15,991 nucleotides of DNA from JAZLFH01 sp045615705 (GTDB taxonomy: Bacteria; Bacillota; Clostridia; UMGS1883): positions 1-15,991 of the forward strand of contig JAZLFH010000033.1 of the NCBI GenBank assembly GCA_045615705.1, given 5' to 3'. Made by a program: the position numbers and the translations under genes. The notes below the pieces were generated by a model. The model did no database searches and was not told the DNA's origin. It worked only from the letters and a program-made list of their open reading frames with translations. Below, piece by piece: positions 7,218 to 13,826 of this stretch; the stretch's first letter is position 1; every line of letters begins with the position of its first letter.

Positions 7218-7293
7218 TGGTGAGCTATCGGGGATTCGAACCCCGGACACCCTGATTAAAAGTCAGGTGCTCTGCCGACTGAGCTAATAACTC
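7218..7293 (-). tRNA. tRNA-Lys (anticodon TTT)
   Basis: The minus strand gives acceptor arms GAGTTAT and ATAGCTC, the D-arm TAGCTCAG, anticodon stem-loop CTGACTTTTAATCAG (anticodon TTT), T-arm GGTTCGAATCC, discriminator A and an encoded CCA at 7218-7220. It reads AAA/AAG. It is the last gene of the four-tRNA cluster. Confidence 0.95.
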
Positions 7294-7296
7294 GTA

Positions 7297-7373
7297 TGGC
7301 TGGGCTGGCAGGATTTGAACCTACGAATGCCAGAGTCAAAGTCTGGTGCCTTAACCGACTTGGCTACAGCCCA
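7297..7373 (-). tRNA. tRNA-Gln (anticodon TTG)
   Basis: Acceptor arms TGGGCTG and CAGCCCA pair fully. The anticodon arm CCAGACTTTGACTCTGG shows anticodon TTG (reads CAA/CAG). Discriminator G and an encoded CCA follow (7297-7299). It is 3 bp from tRNA-Lys. Confidence 0.95.
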
Positions 7374-7380
7374 AAATCTG

Positions 7381-7458
7381 TGGGGTGGATAGTCGGATTC
7401 GAACCGACGGCCTCTAGAGCCACAATCTAGCGCTCTAACCAACTGAGCTATACCCACC
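7381..7458 (-). tRNA. tRNA-His (anticodon GTG)
   Basis: Acceptor arms GTGGGTA and TATCCAC pair, with discriminator C73 and an encoded CCA. A G at 7458 directly before the acceptor is the G-1 that pairs with C73, the identity element of histidine tRNA. The anticodon arm CTAGATTGTGGCTCTAG carries GTG. Confidence 0.95.
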
Positions 7459-7473
7459 GTATTAACATAACTT

Positions 7474-7550
7474 TGGCGCGCCCAAGGGGATTCGAACCTC
7501 CGGCCTACCCCTTAGGAGGGGGTCGCTCTATCCTGCTGAGCTATGGGCGC
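7474..7550 (-). tRNA. tRNA-Arg (anticodon CCT)
   Basis: Acceptor arms GCGCCCA and TGGGCGC pair perfectly, with G73 and an encoded CCA. The anticodon loop CTCCTAA on a CCCC/GGGG stem gives anticodon CCT, reading AGG. It is the first tRNA of the cluster, 50 nt after the rpmF stop, with no promoter of its own that I can find. Confidence 0.95.
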
Positions 7551-7574
7551 GTATATAAACTCACTCAAAGCTCT

Positions 7575-7600
7575 TTGAAACGGGAACCCGCCCGTTTCAA
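7575..7600 (-). other. Perfect 10-bp hairpin after the rpmF stop, without a T-run
   Basis: TTGAAACGGG (7575-7584) pairs with CCCGTTTCAA (7591-7600) around a six-base loop. It starts at the base after the rpmF stop codon. No U-tract follows on the minus strand, so it is a poor terminator. It may be a processing site or mRNA-end stabiliser between rpmF and the tRNAs. Confidence 0.6.
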
Positions 7601-7780
7601 TTATGCGTCTTTTTTAACTATTTGCTTACCATCGTAGTAACCACATGCCTTGCAAACTCTGTGCGGCATAATAGGTTCTCCGCAATGTGAACACTTAACG
7701 ATTCCGGGAATCAAAAGTTTCCAATTTGCTCTTCTCTGACGCTTTTTCTCTTTTGATATTCTTCTCTTCGGTACTGCCAT
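7601..7780 (-). CDS. rpmF: 50S ribosomal protein L32
   Basis: The product has 59 residues, typical of bacterial L32. It begins MAVPKRRISKEKKRQRR, the conserved basic N-terminus, and has a zinc ribbon with Cys30, Cys33, Cys43 and Cys46. The start chosen is ATG 7780 rather than an upstream in-frame GTG at 7789, because GGTAGGTG lies 6 nt before the ATG and homologues start MAVP. It is part of the large ribosomal subunit. It follows yceD by 30 bp in the classic yceD-rpmF arrangement and is probably cotranscribed with the tRNA genes downstream. Confidence 0.96.
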   Translation of the reverse strand: MAVPKRRISKEKKRQRRANWKLLIPGIVKCSHCGEPIMPHRVCKACGYYDGKQIVKKDA

Positions 7781-7810
7781 TCGTAACACCTACCATTTCA
7801 AAAACTAAAA

Positions 7811-8266
7811 TTAATTGTTTTTCTCGCAGTCGCACTCAACTTCGTTGAGGTCAGCACCGCAATTTATACACAATCCCCTGCAATTTTCACTGCAAAGGTA
7901 TCGCATCTCCATTGAATTAAAAAGTTCACTCACTATAAGTCCCGAAATATCTGCAATATTTCCCTTTATTGATACGCACTCTGCATCATTACCTTTTCCG
8001 CTTTGAGAAACAGACTCGACTACATCGTAACTTACTGTTCTTTTTATTTCTTTGTTGCATCTCGCACAGTTTGTAAAAAACTCGCCCTCAATATGTGCCG
8101 TAAACTCCAAAGAACCGCCCGTGTTCTGCACTTTACCAATTACAGACAATGGCTTCTCAAAATTGTAGCGACTTCCCGTAAACTCAAACTCACCAAGTTC
8201 ACTAACTCCTTCATAGGAAAGAGATGCACCATCGTTATTCAGTACTGAAATCACATTAATTTTCAT
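7811..8266 (-). CDS. yceD: YceD/DUF177 family protein, 23S rRNA accumulation factor
   Basis: The 151-residue product has the YceD (DUF177) layout: a beta-rich N-terminus, a Cys pair at 67/70 (NCARC) and a C-terminal Cys-rich tail with Cys125, 129, 133, 136, 145 and 147 (LCINCG). In other bacteria and plastids the family affects 23S rRNA accumulation and is encoded next to rpmF, as here. ATG 8266 was chosen over the in-frame TTG at 8284 because GGTGG stands 5 nt upstream. A perfect consensus promoter lies just upstream (8290-8318). It probably acts in the cytoplasm in ribosome assembly. Confidence 0.9.
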   Translation of the reverse strand: MKINVISVLNNDGASLSYEGVSELGEFEFTGSRYNFEKPLSVIGKVQNTGGSLEFTAHIEGEFFTNCARCNKEIKRTVSYDVVESVSQSGKGNDAECVSIKGNIADISGLIVSELFNSMEMRYLCSENCRGLCINCGADLNEVECDCEKNN

Positions 8267-8289
8267 GTTTGCCACCACACGCAACGGCT

Positions 8290-8318
8290 ATTATACAATA
8301 TTTTTTATACTATGTCAA
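8290..8318 (-). promoter_or_regulatory. Perfect consensus sigma-A promoter of yceD-rpmF
   Basis: On the minus strand TTGACA (8313-8318) and TATAAT (8290-8295) are separated by exactly 17 bp, so both boxes are consensus. The -35 box contains the TGA stop codon (8315-8317) of the preceding FeoB-associated gene. The likely start site is near 8283, giving a very short leader. Confidence 0.9.
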
Positions 8319-8458
8319 CACTTATTCTTATTTTTTCTTCCACAATTTTTAGTGCAATTTTCACAACAGCCGGAGCAACCTTTTTTTCTGCGGAATAAAA
8401 TATAAATGACATAAATGACAACAAATGCAACAATTATAATATCAAGCGGTTTAATCAT
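8315..8458 (-). CDS. FeoB-associated Cys-rich membrane protein
   Basis: The product has 47 residues: one hydrophobic helix (~5-22), a basic RRKK stop-transfer patch, then a short tail with Cys28, 31, 32, 35, 39 and 47 (GCSGCCENC). This is the form of the FeoB-associated family (PF12669). ATG 8458 overlaps the feoB stop as ATGA, so the two are translationally coupled; a longer in-frame reading upstream only repeats feoB sequence. The family's role is not established; membrane location beside FeoB and Cys ligands suggest a part in iron transfer (inference). Confidence 0.88.
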   Translation of the reverse strand: MIKPLDIIIVAFVVIYVIYILFRRKKGCSGCCENCTKNCGRKNKNKC

Positions 8459-10461
8459 TTTATCACTGCACTTCCTATCATATACACCAACGCTCCTATT
8501 ACCCAAGCGATTGTACATTGCATAACTACTACACCGACCGTCTTGATTGTGGAATTAAGTTCTTTTCTTAATGTCGCTATTGCGGCAACGCATGGCGTAT
8601 ATAAAAGTGTAAATGCCAAAAAACTTAATGCCGATACGGGAGTAAACGCACCCTTTAAAAATTCAAATGAACCTTTTGCATCTTGAAGCAATACTCCAAG
8701 TGTGCTTACTACCGCTTCTTTTGCGGTAAGTCCGCTGATAAGTGATGTCGCCACTCTCCAATCGTTAAAACCGAGAGGTGAAAAAACAGGTGCGACAAAT
8801 CTTCCGATTGAAGCGAGCATGCTGTCAGTTGCAGAAGTTACAACATTAAGTCTGGTATCAAATGTTCGGAAGAACCAAATTACAACAGTAGCCGTGAAAA
8901 TTACCGTAAAAGCCTTATTGATAAAGTCCTTCGTTTTTTCCCAAAGAAGCATCAGTACACTCCTTACGGACGGCATTCTGTAATTTGGAAGTTCCATTAC
9001 AAAAGGAATCGGTTTTCCTCTAAATGCTGTCGCATTAAAAACAAGCGACATTAAAATTCCAACTGCAATTCCAAGCAGATAGAGTCCAAGCATTACAAAC
9101 GGTGCTTCTCTTTTGAAAAATACTTCGCAGAAGAACACATATATCGGTATTTTTGCCGAGCAACTCATAAACGGAATCAAAAGAATCGTCATTTTTCTGT
9201 CCCGCTCGGAAGAAAGTGTCCGAGATGACATTATAGCCGGGACGCTGCAACCAAACCCTATAAGCATCGGTACTATACTCTTGCCCGAAAGCCCTATTTT
9301 TCTGAGCAGTTTGTCCATAACAAAAGCCACTCGTGCCATATAGCCCGTATCTTCAAGCACAGACAAAAAGAAAAACAAAACAACTATCAAAGGCAGAAAA
9401 CTTAAAACACTTCCTACGCCTGCAAAAATTCCGTCAATTACGAGTGAATGAACTACCGGATTTATTCCGTAAGATATAAGCCCCGCACTGACAAAATCTG
9501 TCAGTTTTTCTATTGCAAGAGAAAGCATATCCGATAAAAATCCGCCAACGACACTAAATGTCAAATAAAATACCAACAGCATTATTCCCATAAACAGCGG
9601 AAGTGCCAAAAACTTATTTGTAAGCACTTTATCTATCGCCACAGAACGGAGTTTTTCCTTGCTTTCGCCTATCTTTTTAACGGCACTTTTGCATACACTT
9701 TCAATAAAATCGTATCTCATTGACGCAAGTGCCGCATTTGCATCAAGCCCGGTTTCCGCTTCCATTTCCGCTATACTGTGGTCTATCATATCAAGTTCGT
9801 TTTTATTCAGCATCAGCGGTTCTGTTATGGTGCTGTCTCCCTCAATAACTTTTATTGCCGCAAACCTGGGCGAAATATCAATATTTTCGGCGTGGTCTTC
9901 CACGAGGTGAGTTACCGCATGTATACACCTATGCGTTGCTCCTTCGGGACAAAAGTCATATTTTTGAGGCTTTATTTTTTTCTCAACCGTACTGCAAACT
10001 ACATCAACAAGTTCGGATATTCCCTCATTTTTTGATGCACTTATGGGAACTACGGGAATTCCCAATCCCTCCGAGAGTTTTTTTATGTCTATTGCTCCGC
10101 CGTTACCCTCAACTTCATCCATCATATTGAGTGCAACTACCATAGGAACTTTTAAAGTTATCAGTTGAAGCGTTAAGTAAAGATTTCTTTCAATGTTAGT
10201 CGCATCTATTATATTTATAATTCCGTCCGGCTTTTCTTTCAAAATGAAATCTCTTGTTACTATTTCTTCCGTACTGTAAGGGCGTATTGAATATATCCCC
10301 GGAAGGTCAACAACACTGTATTTCTTTTTGCCCAAAAGAGTTCCCATTTTGCTGTCAACGGTAACTCCCGGGAAATTACCCACATGCTGATTCGCCCCCG
10401 TCAGGCAATTAAAAAGTGTAGTTTTGCCACAGTTTTGGTTTCCTGCCAATGCAAGTATCAT
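8455..10461 (-). CDS. feoB: Ferrous iron transport protein B
   Basis: The product has 668 residues, normal for FeoB. The N-terminal G domain shows G1 GNQNCGKT (7-14), G3 DLPG (52-55), G4 NMMD (112-115) and G5 SAS (141-143). A regulatory linker follows, then the membrane domain with the two gate repeats (GFGCSVPAIMSSR, PFMSCSAKIP) and further conserved segments (GLTAKEAVVSTLG, TPCVAAIATLRKE). It imports Fe2+ across the cytoplasmic membrane, driven or gated by nucleotide hydrolysis. Its ATG overlaps the feoA stop (ATGA), and its own stop overlaps the next gene in the same way. Confidence 0.97.
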   Translation of the reverse strand: MILALAGNQNCGKTTLFNCLTGANQHVGNFPGVTVDSKMGTLLGKKKYSVVDLPGIYSIRPYSTEEIVTRDFILKEKPDGIINIIDATNIERNLYLTLQLITLKVPMVVALNMMDEVEGNGGAIDIKKLSEGLGIPVVPISASKNEGISELVDVVCSTVEKKIKPQKYDFCPEGATHRCIHAVTHLVEDHAENIDISPRFAAIKVIEGDSTITEPLMLNKNELDMIDHSIAEMEAETGLDANAALASMRYDFIESVCKSAVKKIGESKEKLRSVAIDKVLTNKFLALPLFMGIMLLVFYLTFSVVGGFLSDMLSLAIEKLTDFVSAGLISYGINPVVHSLVIDGIFAGVGSVLSFLPLIVVLFFFLSVLEDTGYMARVAFVMDKLLRKIGLSGKSIVPMLIGFGCSVPAIMSSRTLSSERDRKMTILLIPFMSCSAKIPIYVFFCEVFFKREAPFVMLGLYLLGIAVGILMSLVFNATAFRGKPIPFVMELPNYRMPSVRSVLMLLWEKTKDFINKAFTVIFTATVVIWFFRTFDTRLNVVTSATDSMLASIGRFVAPVFSPLGFNDWRVATSLISGLTAKEAVVSTLGVLLQDAKGSFEFLKGAFTPVSALSFLAFTLLYTPCVAAIATLRKELNSTIKTVGVVVMQCTIAWVIGALVYMIGSAVIK

Positions 10462-10691
10462 TTAATCACCGCCTCAACAGAAATTTGTTTAGCATCATCT
10501 TTTCTTATTGTAAGGAAATATCCTCTGATGACAATTTCAATCGGATCTCCCATGGGTGCAATCTTGTGAAGCGTAACTTCGGTCTTCGGAATAATGCCCA
10601 TGTCAAGCAGACGAAGTCTTAACGCACCTTCGCCTCCCACTTTGGTTATTACTGCTGTTTGTCCAATCTTTAAGTTATCAAGTGTCATCAT
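10458..10691 (-). CDS. feoA: Ferrous iron transport protein A
   Basis: A 77-residue SH3-like FeoA protein with the typical RLLDMGIIPKTEV and GYFLTIRKDDA segments. FeoA is a small cytoplasmic partner of FeoB. AGAGG precedes two adjacent ATGs at 10691 and 10688; with the usual spacing the second is equally plausible. The gene overlaps feoB by 4 bp. I see neither a convincing Fur box nor a promoter in the 58 bp between it and serA, which also holds the serA terminator. Confidence 0.95.
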   Translation of the reverse strand: MMTLDNLKIGQTAVITKVGGEGALRLRLLDMGIIPKTEVTLHKIAPMGDPIEIVIRGYFLTIRKDDAKQISVEAVIK

Positions 10692-10711
10692 ATAATCCTC
10701 TTTGGTAATTT

Positions 10712-10742
10712 AAAAATTTAAGGACTGCATTTTACAGTCCCT
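10712..10742 (-). terminator. Terminator of serC-serA
   Basis: On the minus strand GGACTG (10735-10740) pairs with CAGTCC (10722-10727) around a seven-base loop, extended by one G-U and one A-T pair. TTAAATTTTT follows. It begins 7 bp after the serA stop and separates serA from feoA. Confidence 0.75.
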
Positions 10743-10749
10743 AAAAAAA

Positions 10750-11913
10750 TCAGTCTATTTTTCTTGCACGGATAACTCCGTCTATTCCTGAAATCTTTTC
10801 GATTAAGTCATCGGCTACCTCATTATCTGTGTCCATCATTGAATAGCCGTATTCCTTATTGCTCTTGTTTGTAAGATGTTCTATATTAACACCCGCAGAT
10901 GACATAACCGATGTGAACTGGCTTATCATATTCGGAATATTTTTGTGGATAACCGTTATTCTTGTCTTTGCTTCACGAGGCATTTCGCAGTTGGGAAGGT
11001 TTACGGAATTTATAATATTTCCGTTTTCCATATACTCACGAAGTTCGTGCGAAGCCATAACAGCACAATTATCTTCCGCTTCTTTTGTAGATGCTCCCAA
11101 GTGAGGTATGCATATTGTGTTTTCAAGAGTAAGTACATCTTCGGTCGGGAAATCCGTAATATATCTTGCAACTTTCTTGTTTTCGATTGCTCTTCTGAGT
11201 GCTTCGGTATCCACAAGAGCACTACGGCTGAAATTCAATACTCTGACTCCGTCTTTCATCATGGAAAACTTCTCATCGTTAAACATTTCTTTTGTGTCAT
11301 TGTTAAGAGGAAGGTGCATCGTTACAAAATCCGCATCCGCAACTGCCGACTTAAAGTCGTTTGCAACACTTGCATGGCGTGTAAGTACAAGTGCCGACTT
11401 AACCGAAATGAAAGGGTCATATCCCACAACTTCCATTCCAAGCATATATGCCGCATTTGCAACCATGACGCCTATCGCACCAAGTCCGATAACCGCAAGT
11501 TTCTTGCCTTGGATTTCGATTCCGGCAAATGCTGATTTTCCTTTTTCTACCGCTTTTTCGACACCTTCTGTTCCTTTAAGTGTCTGTGCCCAGTTTGAAC
11601 CGGCTACAACATCTCTGCAAGAAAGGAGCATACCCGTTATCGTAAGTTCTTTAACCGCATTTGCATTTGCTCCGGGTGTGTTAAATACAGGGATGCCTTT
11701 TTCCGCACATTTATCAAGCGGAATATTATTTACTCCTGCACCGGCTCTTGCAACTGCCATTAAAGACTCGGGAAGTTCCATTTCTTTCATGTTAAAACTT
11801 CTGAGCATTATACAATCAGGATTTTTGCAATCGTCCGACACGGTATACTTATCGTTTTTAAAATCTTTAAGCCCGCACTGTGCAATTTTATTTAAAGTTA
11901 ATAAATTATACAT
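10750..11913 (-). CDS. serA: D-3-phosphoglycerate dehydrogenase
   Basis: The 387-residue product is a D-isomer-specific 2-hydroxyacid dehydrogenase that oxidises 3-phosphoglycerate to 3-phosphohydroxypyruvate with NAD+. The Rossmann motif GLGAIG is at 143-148, with Asp166 as the likely NAD-selecting acid. The catalytic set is Arg230 (NFSRSALVD), Glu258 (FPTED) and His271 (PHLGAST). A C-terminal ACT domain (~318-387) suggests serine feedback, though that varies among short SerA proteins. ATG 11913 was chosen over an in-frame TTG at 11943 because GGGGG precedes it and homologues begin MYN. It follows serC by 10 bp in one operon and ends at its own terminator. Confidence 0.95.
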   Translation of the reverse strand: MYNLLTLNKIAQCGLKDFKNDKYTVSDDCKNPDCIMLRSFNMKEMELPESLMAVARAGAGVNNIPLDKCAEKGIPVFNTPGANANAVKELTITGMLLSCRDVVAGSNWAQTLKGTEGVEKAVEKGKSAFAGIEIQGKKLAVIGLGAIGVMVANAAYMLGMEVVGYDPFISVKSALVLTRHASVANDFKSAVADADFVTMHLPLNNDTKEMFNDEKFSMMKDGVRVLNFSRSALVDTEALRRAIENKKVARYITDFPTEDVLTLENTICIPHLGASTKEAEDNCAVMASHELREYMENGNIINSVNLPNCEMPREAKTRITVIHKNIPNMISQFTSVMSSAGVNIEHLTNKSNKEYGYSMMDTDNEVADDLIEKISGIDGVIRARKID

Positions 11914-11923
11914 TATTATCCCC

Positions 11924-13006
11924 CTACTTATTCTTTGCTTCAAAGTCTTTCATAAAGTCAACAAGTTCCTTTACTCCCTCTATCGGCATTGCATTGTAGA
12001 TACTTGCTCTCATGCCGCCGACACTTCTGTGCCCTTTAAGATTTACAAAGCCTTGTTGTGTTGCTTCCTTAACAAATGCTGCGTCAAGTTCTTCGTTGCC
12101 CGTTACAAAAGGAATATTCATAAGCGAACGGTCTTCTTTTGCAACAGTTCCTTTGAAGAGATCAGATGAATCCAAGAAATCATACATAATCTTTGCTTTT
12201 TCAATATTGATTTTTTCCATTTCACTTATTCCGCCGAGTTTTTTGAGCCATTCAAGAACAAGACCGCAAATGTAAATTGAATATGTCGGTGGTGTATTAT
12301 ACATCGAACCGTTGTCTGCGTGAATTTGGTAGTTAAACATTGTAGGAGTAATGTCCATAGCATTTCCTATTAAATCTTCTCTGATGATAACTACCGTAAG
12401 ACCTGCGGGTCCCATATTCTTCTGTGCACCGGCATACAAAAGTCCGAACTTTGATACATCAATGTTTTGCGAAAGAACATTTGAAGATATGTCTGCCACG
12501 AGAGGAACATTTTTAGTATCGGGAAGTGTTGTGTAGCGTGTACCGTAAATTGTATTGTTATATGTTATATGGAAAAAGTCCGCCTCGGGGTCAAATGCGG
12601 AAGAATCAAGTTTCGGAATATACGAGAAAGTCTTATCTGCACTTGATGCTACTGTATTTACTGTTCCGTACCTTGAAAATTCTTGTGCCGCCTTTTTCGC
12701 CCACTGTCCTGTGATAACACAATCGCATTTTTTACTTTTTGAAAAAAGGTTAAGTGGAATCATGGCAAACTGGCTTGATGCTCCGCCTTGTAAAAATAAC
12801 ACCTTATAGTTGTCGGGAATATTCATAAGTTCTCGCAAAAGAGCTTCGGTATTATCAATGATTGATTGATAAGTCTTACTTCTGTGACTCATTTCCATAA
12901 CGGACATTCCGCTATTTGATGCGTCAAGCATCTCCTCCTGTGCTTTTTTGAGTACCTCTAACGGGAGTGCCGAAGGGCCTGCCGAAAAGTTATAAACTCT
13001 GCTCAT
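11924..13006 (-). CDS. serC: Phosphoserine aminotransferase
   Basis: The 360-residue product belongs to class V aminotransferases and converts 3-phosphohydroxypyruvate with glutamate to phosphoserine. It begins MSRVYNFSAGPSALP, diagnostic of SerC. Asp172 (ADISSN) and Lys196 (GAQKNMGPAG) are the expected PLP-binding aspartate and Schiff-base lysine; HRSK (41-44) and the C-terminal GHRSVGGMRAS are conserved substrate-binding stretches. A GGCGG-type ribosome binding site precedes ATG 13006. It is the first gene of the serC-serA operon. No serB phosphatase is in the window. Confidence 0.97.
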   Translation of the reverse strand: MSRVYNFSAGPSALPLEVLKKAQEEMLDASNSGMSVMEMSHRSKTYQSIIDNTEALLRELMNIPDNYKVLFLQGGASSQFAMIPLNLFSKSKKCDCVITGQWAKKAAQEFSRYGTVNTVASSADKTFSYIPKLDSSAFDPEADFFHITYNNTIYGTRYTTLPDTKNVPLVADISSNVLSQNIDVSKFGLLYAGAQKNMGPAGLTVVIIREDLIGNAMDITPTMFNYQIHADNGSMYNTPPTYSIYICGLVLEWLKKLGGISEMEKINIEKAKIMYDFLDSSDLFKGTVAKEDRSLMNIPFVTGNEELDAAFVKEATQQGFVNLKGHRSVGGMRASIYNAMPIEGVKELVDFMKDFEAKNK

Positions 13007-13037
13007 TTAAATACCGCCTTTCTGTTTTATCCCAAAG

Positions 13038-13066
13038 ATTATATACCATAAAGCGTTTTCAGTCAA
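13038..13066 (-). promoter_or_regulatory. Strong sigma-A promoter of serC-serA
   Basis: On the minus strand TTGACT (13061-13066) and consensus TATAAT (13038-13043) are 17 bp apart. The start site near 13031 gives a leader of about 25 nt, too short for a T-box or riboswitch. Confidence 0.88.
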
Positions 13067-13078
13067 TACAAATCCGCT

Positions 13079-13441
13079 TTAAACTTGTTTTTTTTCACTT
13101 TTTATCGAATTTACTACCTCTTTTACCCCAAAGATTGACATAAATATACAAAAAATTCTTGTTAAAAGGATTGATTTTATATGAAGTGCCAACAAAGACC
13201 CAATTCCGGCTCCGATTATTGAGGTAAAAATATAGTCAAAAATTTCTCTATCTATATTTTTATTCTTTATGTGAACAAAAAGTGCACTTACAGCCGTTGG
13301 TATGAAATAAAAAAGATTTACCGACTGAGCATAGATTTGTTCAATATTAAAAAATATGGTAAGGCACGGTATTAAAATCATTCCGCCGCCAAGTCCCATC
13401 CCCGAAAGAACTCCCGACAAAAAGCCAACTATTATTTCCAC
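13079..13441 (-). CDS. TauE/SafE (TSUP) family permease, half-length, second gene of pair
   Basis: The 120-residue product has about four hydrophobic segments and the TSUP N-terminal pattern GFLSGVLSGMGLGGG. Full-length TauE/SafE proteins are ~250 residues made of two similar halves, so this is a half-transporter. The start is GTG 13441, which lies inside the last codons of the upstream half gene (10-bp overlap), with GGCGGTG a few bases before. The family exports sulfite, sulfoacetate and related anions or imports sulfur compounds; the substrate here is unknown. It presumably pairs with the neighbouring half in the membrane. Confidence 0.85.
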   Translation of the reverse strand: MEIIVGFLSGVLSGMGLGGGMILIPCLTIFFNIEQIYAQSVNLFYFIPTAVSALFVHIKNKNIDREIFDYIFTSIIGAGIGSLLALHIKSILLTRIFCIFMSIFGVKEVVNSIKSEKKQV

Positions 13442-13776
13442 ATTTTCACCGCCGATATTATCATTATAAGTCCGAATATTATTTTCAAGTATTTATCAGG
13501 TATCTTTTTCAGACACAAACCGCCTAATGCACCGCCTAAAATTCCTCCTATGGAGGTCTTTATTGTAACGGGTATATTGTACGCTCCCTTTATTGAGTAT
13601 ATAACCGCACTTATTATGCACGCCGGGAGAATTATCGCAATAGCACAAGCATGTGCTTTTTTTTGCTCCACTCCCATTTTTTTCAGTACATAAACAGCAA
13701 CAACTCCGCCACCGGAAGCAAGAAACCCGGAAATTATGCCTATTAATAAACCTACTAACCATTTTTTTACACGCAA
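13432..13776 (-). CDS. TauE/SafE (TSUP) family permease, half-length, first gene of pair
   Basis: The 114-residue product is a hydrophobic protein with the same half-TSUP pattern (GIISGFLASGGGVVAVYVL) and a second conserved segment (GGILGGALGG). Separate half genes suggest a heterodimer doing the work of the usual two-repeat protein. The proposed start is TTG 13776, the only in-frame start placed 7 nt after GGGGG (13784-13788). That ribosome binding site lies inside the 3' arm of the glnN terminator, and the TTG falls at the end of its U-tract. Expression may therefore depend on terminator readthrough (inference). Confidence 0.83.
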   Translation of the reverse strand: MRVKKWLVGLLIGIISGFLASGGGVVAVYVLKKMGVEQKKAHACAIAIILPACIISAVIYSIKGAYNIPVTIKTSIGGILGGALGGLCLKKIPDKYLKIIFGLIMIISAVKMWK

Positions 13777-13817
13777 AAAAATACCCCCAACTTGAGTATG
13801 TCCAAATTGAAGGTATT
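13775..13817 (-). terminator. Terminator of the glutamine synthetase gene, overlapping the next gene's ribosome binding site
   Basis: On the minus strand AATACCTTCAATTTG (13803-13817) pairs with CAAGTTGGGGGTATT (13780-13794) at all 15 positions, including three G-U pairs that exist only in minus-strand RNA. The loop is eight bases and a T-run ends at 13775. GGGGG in the 3' arm is the ribosome binding site of the TSUP gene starting at 13776. Confidence 0.75.
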
Positions 13818-13826
13818 AATTCTTTA

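Noticed and set aside
7186..7293. tRNA-Lys as an integration site for a mobile island
   Set aside because: I found no integrase gene and no repeated copy of the tRNA 3' end elsewhere in the window; the hairpin array starts beyond the terminator.
11108..12169. 353-codon plus-strand open frame
   Set aside because: It lies opposite the well-supported serA and serC genes and has the composition of an antisense shadow.
13007..13078. Serine T-box or riboswitch ahead of serC
   Set aside because: The strong promoter leaves a leader of only ~25 nt, too short for either.
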